A stretch of DNA of 64,000 bases from Celoporthe dispersa (lineage: Eukaryota; Ascomycota; Sordariomycetes; Diaporthales; Cryphonectriaceae): contig WAID01000004.1 in NCBI GenBank assembly GCA_016584495.1, positions 2,914,001 through 2,978,000 on the forward strand. The letters are read 5' to 3'. Positions 46,600 through 57,268 of the stretch are shown one piece after another (the first letter of the stretch is position 1; every line of letters begins with the position of its first letter). The translations under genes were made by a program, and so were the position numbers. A model generated the notes under the pieces. That model saw only the letters and a program-made list of their open reading frames with translations, did not search any database and was not told the DNA's origin.

Positions 46600-48777
46600 G
46601 TTGTTGTTGTTGTTATACTAAAAAGAGACTTTTTTTTAAAAAGAAAAAGAAAAAGGAGAGCGTTACTGCAAGGGATTTTTGATGCAGTAACGTGGCGTTG
46701 AGGGTCTGTTGTGTGTGTGTGTGTGCGCGTTGGTGTGGTGAGATGATGGGTGGTATCAACCAAGTGTGGGAGATGATGAGACTTGATAGATAGGGTTGTG
46801 GTGTGGCTTCTCGTGGGGTATATGAATGGTTATTTTTTTGTCTTGTGAAATGAAGAAATCCAAGAGAGAGTTCCCACCTCAAGGCTGTGTGCCAAAGCGC
46901 GATGGCAGCTTATATCCCCATCCCATCCCGTCCGTCACGATGATGGATGGATAGGAGGGACCCTTGAGACCAAGGTCCCCACCACAGCTCCAAGGCTGCC
47001 AAACGATGATGGTCAACCCCCTCCAAGGAAGGGACGTCATCAGCGGCACGACAGGAGAAGGAGCAACCCTCGTCTTTACGTCACAGCCACAGGTTTTGGC
47101 CATCTCGATCGTCAAGGGCACAAGACAGGTCAGGGACATGGCCTCGGGGGATCATCACGTAACAACTCTATTGTGGCACATGCTGTACTTACAGCCAAGG
47201 TGATAGCCACATAGCGCTTGTAGTGTGTGTCGAGGGGGCGGGCGGCAAACAGGAGAACATGGCCGGCGTGCAGTGTGTAGTGCATGCTTGGCCGGGGCCA
47301 GGCCAGCTCCTTTTCTCCCAAGGATGACTTCATAGACGACTGATGATGAGGATGGCAACGCGTAGGGCCTGGACGAGATAGGGCCTAGTGCGGGTTAATG
47401 CCTGCATACATCACGTCTTGAGAGGCAAAAGAAGATGAGAGGAGGGGGTGGGGGTGGAATTCCCAGGGCGAACAGTACACCATTTGGTTGGATGGGGAGG
47501 GGGGGTTGATTGTGCTCCAATGTCACCCTACATAGAAAATAACACTGTAGAGTACATGGCATAGTAACATGTACTAATGTATTATGTATGTCTCAGTTCA
47601 GGCTGGGGGTAGGGGGCACAACAGAAGCATGGAGAGAGAGAGAGAGAGAGGCATTCTCCTGCGAGATAGATGATGAGAGAAGAGCGAGCGTACACTATGG
47701 CAGCATGAGTGGTAGGTAATCCAATATGGGGCTTTGGCCTAGCTGCCGGTGTAAGACAATTGGCCAGCCCCACCTATGGAAGATCACCCACCCCCCTGTC
47801 AGGGTGGGATCGGTCACAGCAAGAGGAGGGGGAGGAAACAGGTTATTTTCCCAGGTGTGGCTTGTTCGCTTGTTGGTCTGGCCTCGTGTGTGGCGAAGAG
47901 CTTACACAACGATGAGCGCAGACCGAGCCCAGACGGACCACTGAGACGAGCCGGGAGCCCACCTTTTCTTTTTCTGTTCTGTTTTTTCCTTCTCTTTCTC
48001 TTTTGCAGTTTGACTGTGGATCTACGTTTGACGTGCCGATCGGCGGGTCCCCCAAGGGTACTTGTGATACTCTTGATACATAGTGTGGTGTATGGTGTCC
48101 GTCCTGCATGGTACTATGCGTACATTTCCATGTCCCGTAGTCCTGTTGTAGTAGTATGTAGAGAGCTCTTTTTCTCTTTCTCCTCCCCATTCTACGTCAT
48201 CCGGCCGTCAGCCCTCCTTTCTTCGGCCGAGTCTTTCGGGGTGCTGGGATCTGTTGATCCATCGCTCGGAGGCGGGATATGAGTTGGTGGAAACCTGTTC
48301 GGAGTCTCATTCTGTTTTTGCCTTTTTTTTCTTCTTTTTTTTCTCTCTTTCTTTTCCTTCCTCCCTCGACTTCCCCCCTTTCTCTCTCTCCGTGATCTTG
48401 CTTATTCCACTTTAGCTCGTATGCTTTCCTGAACGAGTGAATCACCACTATTGTTTCACGGCTGAGACTACCACCTTGGGTTTCTCTCGACCTGGTTTCG
48501 ATATGGTTTTTAGTTGCTCTTGTGCTCGACTAGCCCTCCTATCTCACCATCCTCATTACTATGCACGACACAAACGCCCAACACTTGATGTTACCACACT
48601 GAACTCGATCCAAAAATGCCCGACCCGGCCACACCCAATGCCACCGCGCCTCGACTCCCTGTGAAACGCCTTCCTGTTCCTGATCGTAGCCCGTCCTCAC
48701 CGCCTGACGCCTCCTGTTGTACCTTGCAGAAACACCCCCCTCCCCGGCATGTAATGACATGCACGACAGGCTGGCTA
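46600..48777. other. Intergenic, promoter of the large DUF3659 gene
   Basis: 2.2 kb without a supported gene. It has GT repeats near 46704-46727, GA repeats near 47634-47651 and a strongly T/C-rich stretch at 47960-48010 and 48310-48400. The open frames here are short and compositionally biased. Confidence 0.5.
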
Positions 48778-49917
48778 TTACTCAAACACTATCTTGGGCC
48801 GGCGCGGCTGACCTGCGCTGTTAAACACAGTAGGTATGCGGATCGTGAGCTGGATGCCCTCGGTCGTTGACTTGACGTCCAGGAAGATGTCCGACGGGCT
48901 GAGGGCTGGGTCCTCCTTCCTGTGGCTCTGCGCGTTCTCGCGTGGTGGCCCCGCCTCTCTGGTTGCGGACGGCTTGGCCCCGGGCGCGTCTTGTTCATCT
49001 TCGGCCTGTCGAGATGCTTCGGGCTCCTGCGGGCGGGCCGTCTTTCCCCTGGTTGTCGTCCTCCCCTCCCCTGTCTCGCTGTCAGAGGCGTACTGGGCGA
49101 ACTCGGTTGCCTTCTTTCCGAAGCCTGAGATATTATCATGGAAGGACCCCACGTTGTTCCCTTCGGCGTCGAGAATGTTTCCAAAGGGGTCCACCCGCAG
49201 CCCGCCGGGTCCCTTTCCGGCCGCGGCCATGGCCTTCATGACCTCTGCCAGGCTCCAGGTAGGCACTTCTGTCTTGCTCTGCTTGTCGCGGCCCTCGCCA
49301 GCCCCGAGTGCAGCTACATATCCCAGAAGCTCGCCGTCGTCCCCGAGCACGTCGCCTCTGGCGTTGGAGATCTCGCGCCCAACCATGGATGGTAAGTCCC
49401 CTTCCACGCGCCCGACGACGTTTCCATCGACGTCCACAATGTCACCAAACGCGTCAATCTTCTTCCCCACGAGGTACTCCTTGGAGGCCTCGTGCACAGG
49501 CATCTTTGGCTGTGGTGGCAGCGGTCCTTCGTCAGGTGGGGGTGTAGGCTGCACTTCAGCAGAAGATCGTATTGGCTGCACAGAAGGAATTCTGGGTATT
49601 TTAGGTATAGGAGAAACGTAGGCTGGGCTGTCTTGGGACGTCTTTTTCCGTAGGTTGGCCCTCGGTGGTCGTGCCGTTGGCTGCTGCTGCTCGGCGTAGT
49701 CATCCGGGAGCTCTTCCACCTCGATCCCGTCATCCTTGGCATAGTGCTCCTGTTGCTCGTGGTCCGTTGGCGGACCACCAGCCTGACTGCCGTCGTCACT
49801 CTCCATCTCGGACAGTGCAGTCTTGTAGCCCACCTCCCCGTCCGAAACCGGCTCGACAGGAAGCATAACAGAGCCCCGCAGGGTTCCCTGATGATGAGAT
49901 GCCTTGGTATTGGGCAT
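48778..49917 (-). CDS. DUF3659 repeat protein, small paralogue
   Basis: Single exon, 379 aa. A disordered Pro/Gln/Glu-rich N-terminus (1-145) is followed by a DUF3659-type module (about 148-203: EYLVGKKIDAFGDIVDVDGN, VVGRVEGDLPSMVGREI, GDVLGDDGELLGYV) and a partial one (about 237-262: GGLRVDPFGNILDAEGNNVG). After another disordered Lys/Glu/Pro stretch the protein ends in a short strand-rich segment (DIFLDVKSTTEGIQLTIRIP, then VFNSAGQPRRPKIVFE). The modules match those of the 43.6-46.6 kb gene on the same strand, 2.2 kb away, so the two are local paralogues or a functional pair. No signal peptide or membrane segment is present. Function unknown. Confidence 0.8.
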   Translation of the reverse strand: MPNTKASHHQGTLRGSVMLPVEPVSDGEVGYKTALSEMESDDGSQAGGPPTDHEQQEHYAKDDGIEVEELPDDYAEQQQPTARPPRANLRKKTSQDSPAYVSPIPKIPRIPSVQPIRSSAEVQPTPPPDEGPLPPQPKMPVHEASKEYLVGKKIDAFGDIVDVDGNVVGRVEGDLPSMVGREISNARGDVLGDDGELLGYVAALGAGEGRDKQSKTEVPTWSLAEVMKAMAAAGKGPGGLRVDPFGNILDAEGNNVGSFHDNISGFGKKATEFAQYASDSETGEGRTTTRGKTARPQEPEASRQAEDEQDAPGAKPSATREAGPPRENAQSHRKEDPALSPSDIFLDVKSTTEGIQLTIRIPTVFNSAGQPRRPKIVFE

Positions 49918-52900
49918 TGGCTGTGGGCGCGTGATTCACCAACCAGCCGGGCGGCGGGAACTTTTGGTGGCTTTGCACCTCAGCAACTAGACGAGGTAAG
50001 ACAAGCTGGGGTGGCCGCTGTGTGTAGATGGATCCTGCCAGGGAGGGGCTCCGAAGCCCTTGTTGCAGATTGAGTTTTGCCGCGCCGCGTGGTGAGGGGC
50101 GGTTGTAGCAATGGGAAGAGACGCGTCTCGAGGCTCGGGCGCGAAATTTGCAGATTGTGTGGGTGCGTGAGAGTGTAAGAGGATGCCACACTACGTCACT
50201 AGTGACAAGACGGCGCCGCACAGCACACTGTATTGCGAGGGTTCTAGGCCCTCTTCTACCAAATACTGTGCACTATTAGGGAACAAGAGCACAGGACAGT
50301 GGTGGGGTGGCTGGCTGGTGGGTAAATTGCGACACGGGCAGGTCGGACGGGCAATGTCGATACGGAAGCTCGGCACCGAAGGTAGCAGTAAAATGTGTGA
50401 AAGGAAAGAAGGAAAAAGAAGGGGGGGGAAAAAGCCCATAGTCGTGAACCTCTGAAACACTGGAGGGAAGGAGGGAGAGGGGATGGGCTGTCAAGCCACC
50501 AGTGTTGCTGTGCTGTACTAAAGGATCCACCGTCTGGGTCGTGAGATGACATCAGCTTTTGACATGTCGTCGAGAGATGGACATGTCGATGCCTACAACA
50601 AGCCACATGAGGCAAGTTTGGCGCACACACACCGCGGAAGACCTTGTCCAGACCCACAGCAGCTTCCCCAGTAGCCCTGGCCCACTTGAGCTAGGCTCGT
50701 CCGCGCCGCTGCAGTTATATTAGCACCTCTCAGATAAAGGTCGACTACTCTCTAGTGAGCCACACAACACTGGCAGCGTGGTTGATCACTGGGCTCGTGG
50801 TCTGGCCACCGTGGCTGGTGAGTGGTGCGAAGAGGACAACCTCATAAGGTCGAAACACCGGTTCGAGCTTAGAACAAGCATCCGAGCGCCGCCATAGCAG
50901 CGCAAGCAGAGAAAACGACAGGAAGAGACCGGGGTCGGATGTAATGGCATGGTGGCATTTAGACTTTCAGAAGACACTCCTCCCAGACAGTGTATTTACT
51001 TTCTTGACGCCACAAAAGAGCATGGACCAATATTCGAGATTCGAAATCCACTGAGGTTTGTTAGCCTGTGCCGTCGTCAGTGGGCCATGCGCAACATCCA
51101 AGTCGATCTACCGTTAGGATCTAGATGGCCACTTCGAAAAATTAGATAGTGGGTTGTGGAGGCTGTAAATCACTAGTATGTTATTTTCGAGGCTTCGTCT
51201 AGAGAGGCCGGATAACCGACCGAAACAAGAGGGAGACGGGCTATTTCGTTGAAGCCGTGAAGAGACTTTGGTGGCGGTGAGCTCAAGGTGGCGGCGAGGC
51301 AAAAAAAGAAAAGAAGGGGAAAAAAAGGCATATGCAGTTCGGAAAGATGGTCTAGAGGGCCAGACGAGGCCAAAAAGGACGGGACCATTTTCATTACAGC
51401 CAAGTCCGAGCCACATCATAATACGATATATATATTGTAGCAGTACTGTAGCTCAGCCACAGCCACAATGGACGCTGAGGGGTTCCGGCTGAATCTTATC
51501 CGCTGTATCTGTAGTGTGATAGTGACATGAACCGTTGCGACTGGCGAATGAACGAACGAAACCAACCTGTCAACAGCCCCGGGTTGCCACTATGATGAAT
51601 TGATGTTGGTGGTGCTGCTGCTCAAGATTCTTAGCCCAAGAGGTTGTTGGTGAGTAGTGCTACAATTTCTGTAGCTTGCGCGGCATCCGCAAGAGACTCG
51701 TCACCCGCTCCCGTTAATCTCTCCAGATTCAGTATTACTTTTTCGGTAGCGGAGCAGCCCGCGTTGCCATAGCGTACCACAGTATTGCGCACAGCCTAGG
51801 CTCCCAGGCCCCACCACACAATACCGTTGTGTGTGATCGTCAAGTCTTGCCGCCGGGCCTAAATTAGGCTGCTCCAGTGAACTGGAGACTTGAGCCACCC
51901 GCGGCTTGCTAATTCGAACGAAAATAATGCCAATGAATACTATATGGTACCTCCAAAGTCGTCGAGAAATACTATGGTATGCTCTCCTGGGCACAAGCCA
52001 GCTTCTCCGAGGACTTTATCATAATGTCTTTCTTGTACCCTTTCTCTACACTCTGCACGCCTGATTTTGATAAAGTACCATGTAGATCGCAAGGTGTGAG
52101 GCTCTGCAAGTAAAAGACGTCGGCCTGTCTTCGGCAGCCACAGAGAGAAAAGAAGGAGAGAGAAAGAAAAAAAGAAAGAAAAACAAGGGTAGTACAATTT
52201 GTCACGCGGCTCGGAGTGCTCACTCAGGTTGAAGCAGATGGGGTCTGCTTGTATCAATTGACCGACATGCATCTACACTGCGGTGTCCTATCGGCCGAAC
52301 GCATCCCTACCAGGTCCGCCTTCTGCCTTGATTTTTGGTCGTCACTACGGCATGTGGCTTGACGATCCGAGTGGCTGGTGCTGGCCAATACCCGATACGC
52401 GAAGTCTAGATCTTCTCTCCCCGGTCCTTGGGCCAGGACTGCCCCTGTCACTCCCGCGACATTTGCTCCGGCGAGCCACAATAACCCTGCAGCGACTGCG
52501 ACTGCGACTTCCTCGATAGATACCTGATCATCCAAAACGAAGCCACTGACCGGTCACGCAAGCGTACACGCTTCTGCCGTCCGCGAACAGACCCCCTCTT
52601 CAAGGGGCAGTCGGTCGGTCACCGCGCAATCCAGCAAATGAGCGAGCATCGATGCCTGGGCGTCTCTCTTCCCAGAGGGTCGCACAACTTGTGAACAAAA
52701 GGCCGTACCACCACCGGGATGGGGTAACTCGAGTCTGTTCCTTCGTAAAGCCCCTCGGAGCTCCAGTCGCACAGTCGGCACACACCTGTGTCAGCCTGCT
52801 ACCAAGCACTGACGTGCCGGCGTGCTCTCTCTCTGGACTTTCCGGGTCTATTGTCGGACAGGGTGCGTGCGTGCGTGCTCGTGTTGCCTAGCAAGACAAG

Positions 52901-54343
52901 ACAGCGCAACGCAAGGCATGCCCATACTAAGTACTTACCCCTCGGTGGAAAAGATGACTCGCAGGTGGCTGGATCACGATCATCAGAGACCAGAGACTCG
53001 AGATCATCTTCCGACAAGACAGATAAAATATCTCCGGCTGTAACCCAAGGCTGCACGAGACAAGACGCCACCCGCATGGGAACGTGCGATTTTTGCACCT
53101 CACTTGGTAGTCACTCTACCTTTGACTGATCAGGTGTGTCCTTTTTTATTTTGCCTGGCTGACCTGTTGCCAGCTGAGTCCTGGCATCAGGAGGGGCAGT
53201 TTTGTCTTGTCGCCACCCCAGATGCTGCAAGTTACCGAATCCCCAATACATGAATAAGAATGAAACGCTATCGTGGCGTGCGTGGCACCTGCAGCAGCGG
53301 GAAGTGACTGCGGGGAGGCGATTTTTAGGTGGGAAATCTGGGGCATGCCTGTCCTTAAGTGGCGTACGGTTATGAGGATACAATCTCTACCATGGTACCG
53401 CAGCGAGCTAAGAGAAGATCTGCCGCAGACCAAAAAGAAAAAGAAGAGCTACTCTCGACATGCACCGTAACAAATTCACAAGCTTGGGTCAACATTCATT
53501 GTCGGAGGCAATCAAAAATCGCATTGAGTTTCCATAAGCAGTCATAATCATCCACCCCCGCTGGAGAATTGGGAGGTTTTAGCGGGCCTAAAGCCGCCAA
53601 AGTCATGTCTCTGAGCGCAGCCCCGTCCACCAAACACCGCCAAGTAGGACCAACAAAAGAAAAAACCCCTCCAAGAGTGGGAGGAGACATAAAAAAAAAG
53701 GATCAAGACATCCATCCCTCCACAAGATCGTCCCGCTCCGGCGCTCCTGACGATCTCTCCTTTCTCAATTCCTAAGTGCGTCCCAAGGATTAGTCTCCGA
53801 ACACTCCTCTTTCTTTTTTTCTTTGTCTTTTTTTTCTTTTTGGAACATGATGTGGACAAACAGGAGGGCGGGGCCTAGTCGCTCGGGACGGGAAAGGAGA
53901 AAAAGGAAAAGAATGAAAAAAGAAAAAACACAGAAACAGAAACAGGTGCTAATTGTACATGATTTTGTTTGCTGTTGCGTCCCTCTCCCCAAATTGGTGG
54001 CGGTCAAGGCACGGCGGCGGAGGTCGAGTCGACGACTATTCCTTTTCTTTTATGTCTCACTGTCGACACCGGATTTAGCCACCGTCCTCAGACCCTGCAG
54101 CGATTGTCTTTTTTTTACGACACATCCCTAATCCGTCCTTTAGAATCCAAGAACGAATACAGAGTTTTTTGGTTTTTGGGTATGTATAAAAACACAGATG
54201 ACTGGGCCAGGTGTCGTTGTGTCTTTTCTGCGGTGTCGCCCCTGTACAGTGAAATGACAAAAGAAAATTAAGAGAGGGGGGGGGGGTGTAATTTCAAAAA
54301 GGGAGTTTGAGAGAGGACAAGAAGAAAAGAGGGCATCAAGAAC
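49918..54343. other. Long gene-poor stretch
   Basis: 4.4 kb in which I find no gene, tRNA or transposon. Open frames are at most about 140 codons, on both strands, and none shows a domain. A minus-strand frame at 52254-52535 begins with an Ala/Val-rich hydrophobic stretch but lacks other support. A run of 11 G lies at 54276-54286. It could hold untranslated leaders, non-coding RNA or decayed sequence. Confidence 0.45.
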
Positions 54344-54736
54344 TTACAGCAGAGCCAGCTCAAGATCACCATGGATCTTGGCCTTGAGGGTAATCTCGAT
54401 ATCCAGGTTCAGGTCCAGCCGCAGCCGGAGGGTATCACTCTTGCCGCTGCCGCCGCCCTGCTGGCCCAGCGCCTGGCCGCCGACCTGGCCCAGGGTGTTG
54501 GTGACGCCGGAGCCGAGGTTCTGTGCCGTCTGGCCGACGCCGTCCATGCCGCCCAGGGGGCCGCCCTGCTGCCGCTGCATCATCTGCTGCTGCTGGCGGT
54601 TGCGCCGGTTTGACCGCTTGGGAGGGGGCGCCTCGTACTGCTCCTCAGAGCCCGAGTCCTCGGAGCCAGACTCCTCATAGACCTGCTGCTGCGGCTGCTT
54701 CTGCTTGCGAGGGGCACGCTCTTGTGACGAAGACAT
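54344..54736 (-). CDS. Gln/Met-rich protein with conserved LDLNL...HGDLELALL tail (paralogue A)
   Basis: Single exon, 130 aa, from ATG at 54736 (MSSSQERAPRKQKQ). Residues 1-55 are charged and disordered (EESGSEDSGSEEQYEAPPPK), then comes NRRNRQQQQMMQRQQGG, a Gly/Gln-rich spacer, and a C-terminal 30-residue block (LRLRLDLNLDIEITLKAK, IHGDLELALL). In that block hydrophobic and polar residues alternate, so a beta-strand or amphipathic segment is likely. The block is 24/30 identical to the end of the gene at 58.7-59.6 kb, and both start MSSS. I have no established function for this family. The Gln/Met-rich stretch suggests self-assembly, as in prion-like proteins (inference). The stop codon TAA is part of GTAAGTTC, a good splice donor, so an alternative longer end is possible. 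Confidence 0.78.
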   Translation of the reverse strand: MSSSQERAPRKQKQPQQQVYEESGSEDSGSEEQYEAPPPKRSNRRNRQQQQMMQRQQGGPLGGMDGVGQTAQNLGSGVTNTLGQVGGQALGQQGGGSGKSDTLRLRLDLNLDIEITLKAKIHGDLELALL

Positions 54737-54767
54737 GGTGGGCTGATATTGTTGTCTTGTGTGTTGA

Positions 54768-54799
<32 letters not shown>

Positions 54800-56062
54800 T
54801 GTGTGGCCGAGGGCAGATCAGGGTAGGAAGGAGATAGGTTTATGGGATATGGAGAGGAGGAGAGGTAAGATGGTAGAGTTCTGTCTTGTTCTTTTATTGA
54901 AGATGAGGATGATGGGAGAGGAGGACAGGACTAGCTCGGCCGTTTAAGAACAAGGCCCTGGATCTATCTAGGTATATTTCCATCTCTCGCATGACATGCT
55001 GAGCAAGAGTTAAAAAAACAGGATTCAGTGTCCTATCTACGAAAGCAGCAGCAGAGAAGATTGGCAGATCCATCGTCATGCCATACACACCAGAGAGATG
55101 AGATCATAACCTCGTCGTCCTCTCACCGACCCAAACAGCCAGCCCCGACAAGAGATCACCCGCGAGGGTCCGTCGTCATCTCATCCCGGGACCACTCACA
55201 CAGCCTGACCCTCTCCCCTCCCTTTTCCAGCCTGATGAGTGCAGGCTAGGCCAGGCCCTGTGCAGGAAAGAGAGAGAATTGGTCGTGATCTGGAACGCGC
55301 GCGAGCAAGTTGTACGTGATCCGATCGATGCTGTCCGATGACTGCAGTGGCGGGGGGCCGCGCTGGGTAACGTGCAGGGGGGGGAGGAGAGGGGTTGGAG
55401 ACCCACAGGTACACTCAGATACATGAGATACATAGTACATCAGGATCAGAGCTTTTGGGTGGGTAACCGATCTTCAATTTTATTTTTTTTCGTCCTTTTC
55501 CTTTCTCGTGTCGTTTTTTCCCCCGATCCCCTCCTCTCCTGCCTGCCTGTTCACCCCTCGATGTGCTTTTGCGAGGCGAAAAAGAAAGGATACGTGTTTT
55601 AGATTATGATTATCATTACGCTCTACAGCCAGCTCCGTCCGACCGCCAGCCAGCCACAGCAGAGAGGCCCTATCCAGTCGGCGTGGCCCTGCCCGCCTGC
55701 TCCTTCCTACTGTACACAGCACTGTACACGAGCCCTCCTACTGGCTGCTGCATGAGGTTGGCGTCGCGACCCCCCATGCACGCACTGCCTGGTCCACTTG
55801 CACCTTCCTGCTTCTTCTCCTTCCCTCGTCACATTCTACCCTCCGCCCCCCCCCCCCTTCCTCTTTCCCTCCGTCTCCAGCCCGATCGTCATCTGTTCCC
55901 CGACTGCCCACCCTTCACGTACGAGCTGTCCACCCCGAGCTGCAGCTTTCTCAGTAGCCTGATGGGAGCCCAGCTGTGGGTGTATCTGACATCAGGCCCG
56001 TCGTCTTCCTCGTCCTCCTCGTCCTCCCCCCTGTGGTGGTACCCTCCTTTCTGCCCTTGGCT
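54737..56062. other. Intergenic, promoter of paralogue A
   Basis: 1.3 kb containing the GT repeat and a run of 12 C (55846-55857). No gene is supported; the long plus-strand frame running from 55563 into 56429 is antisense to the next gene. Confidence 0.45.
54769..54803. repeat. GT microsatellite in the leader of paralogue A
   Basis: About 17 near-perfect GT units, 30 bases upstream of the start codon (CA repeats in the sense of the gene). Confidence 0.7.
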
Positions 56063-57268
56063 TCAGGCCACCATCTCGATCCCGCGAGAGGTAGACCGCC
56101 CAGCACCTGATGGAATCCTGCTCCTCCTGCTCCTCCTCCTCTCTTCCTCCCTTTCCCCCTCCCCCTCGCCTCCTGTGGCGGCAGGGTGTCTCTTAGGCAG
56201 CGGCAGGTCCTCCTCGACCGCGATGAACCGCCAGTCGTCCTCGTCGATGGCCAGGAGCTTCTCGTCCTCGCTCCAGCCCCAGGGGCCGACCACATGGCCC
56301 ACCGTGTCCTTTCTGGAACCGTACCGGATGGCGCCCGTGTCCTTGTCCGCGTACAGCCAGTTGAGCATCGGGGGTCGTCTGAGATCGTCGACACTAGGCC
56401 CTGGTACCCCTGCTCGCTGGGGTATTTGAAGTAATACCCATTGAACTTGTGGGCCGGGACTGGTGCCGCGGGGTGATCGATGTACATCTGGAAGAGGGGG
56501 TGGGTTGGATCATCCCGTCAGTAAAGCCGTGTCCCCTCTCTCTCTTTCTTTTTCTCTGTCTCTCTCTCTCTCTCTCTCAGTGAATGTAAGTGAAACAAGG
56601 GAGAGTATGTGTGTGTGTGTGTGTGAGTGTGAGTGAGAGAGTTCTCTCGGTCCAAGGCCGTAAAGCTGGCAGTAATCTTGTCGGTATGCGCCACAAAATT
56701 TCCACATACCCACAGGGTAGATCACTGCAACGGTTGTGCGGGACCCGGTGATCGGTAGTGCCCGCTGGCCAGAAGGCTCTCCCACCTCAGAGGGGTGGAC
56801 GCTGTAGAGCACTGATGGGCAGGCGTGCGCGGCATGAAACGTGGTGTGCCAAGCTTGTCTCCAGCAAAAAGGGTGACGATCCGCACGCCAGCGCCACCAT
56901 ACCAGAAGGGGGGAAGCCTCTTGCGTTATAGCGGACCGAGGGTGGGTAGTAGCAGCAGTAGTGGTAGTGTAAGGTGCCGATCGAAGAAGAAGAGAGGAGG
57001 GAGAGAGAGAACCAAAAAAAAAAACAAGATTCTGGGCTGCTGGGAAAGGAAAACGATAGGCACATGACTGGATGACAGGACTCACCCTTCCGCCATAGAG
57101 AACGATCCAGGCCTCTGTCGGTGGGCCCCCATCGACAGACAAGGTCGCCGTCATGTTGAACTTGATCTTTTCCTTCATCGCGGCGTTCTGCTGCTTCTTG
57201 GAGCTGATGGCCTCCGCCACCCCCGTCACCGTGGGTATCGCCGCGATGATGAGCAGTCCTATCACCAT
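56063..57268 (-). CDS. Conserved fungal membrane-anchored protein with GPWGWSEDE motif; long intron, one frame break
   Basis: Minus strand: exon 1 is 57268-57086, exon 2 is 56487-56063; about 202 aa when repaired. Residues 1-20 (MVIGLLIIAAIPTVTGVAEA) form an N-terminal membrane anchor, followed by SSKKQQNAAMKEKIKFNM and a strand-rich part. Exon 2 begins MYIDHPAAPVPAHKF, then GYYFKYPSEQGYQGLVSTIS. The frame breaks at coding-strand CCCCC (plus-strand GGGGG, 56370-56374). One more C gives DDPPMLNWLYADKDTGAIRYG, then HVVGPWGWSEDE and DDWRFIAVEEDLP. I recognise this as a widespread family of uncharacterised fungal proteins ('STISNDPPMLNW...GPWDWTEDE' type) with no established function. The intron (57085-56488, 598 nt) is very long for a filamentous fungus and is full of CT and GT repeats. 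The C-terminus is low-complexity Glu/Arg. Confidence 0.78.

Noticed and set aside
51030..51060. GATTCGAAATCC resembles a tRNA B box
   Set aside because: Spacing of the conserved C is off by one and there is no A box or stem.
52254..52535. Minus-strand 93-codon frame with a hydrophobic start
   Set aside because: Only the first third looks protein-like; no family, no splice context and no support from neighbours.
55563..56429. 288-codon plus-strand frame with Ser/Leu/Pro-rich sequence
   Set aside because: Half of it is antisense to conserved codons of the GPWGW protein, and the rest lies in low-complexity CT-rich DNA.
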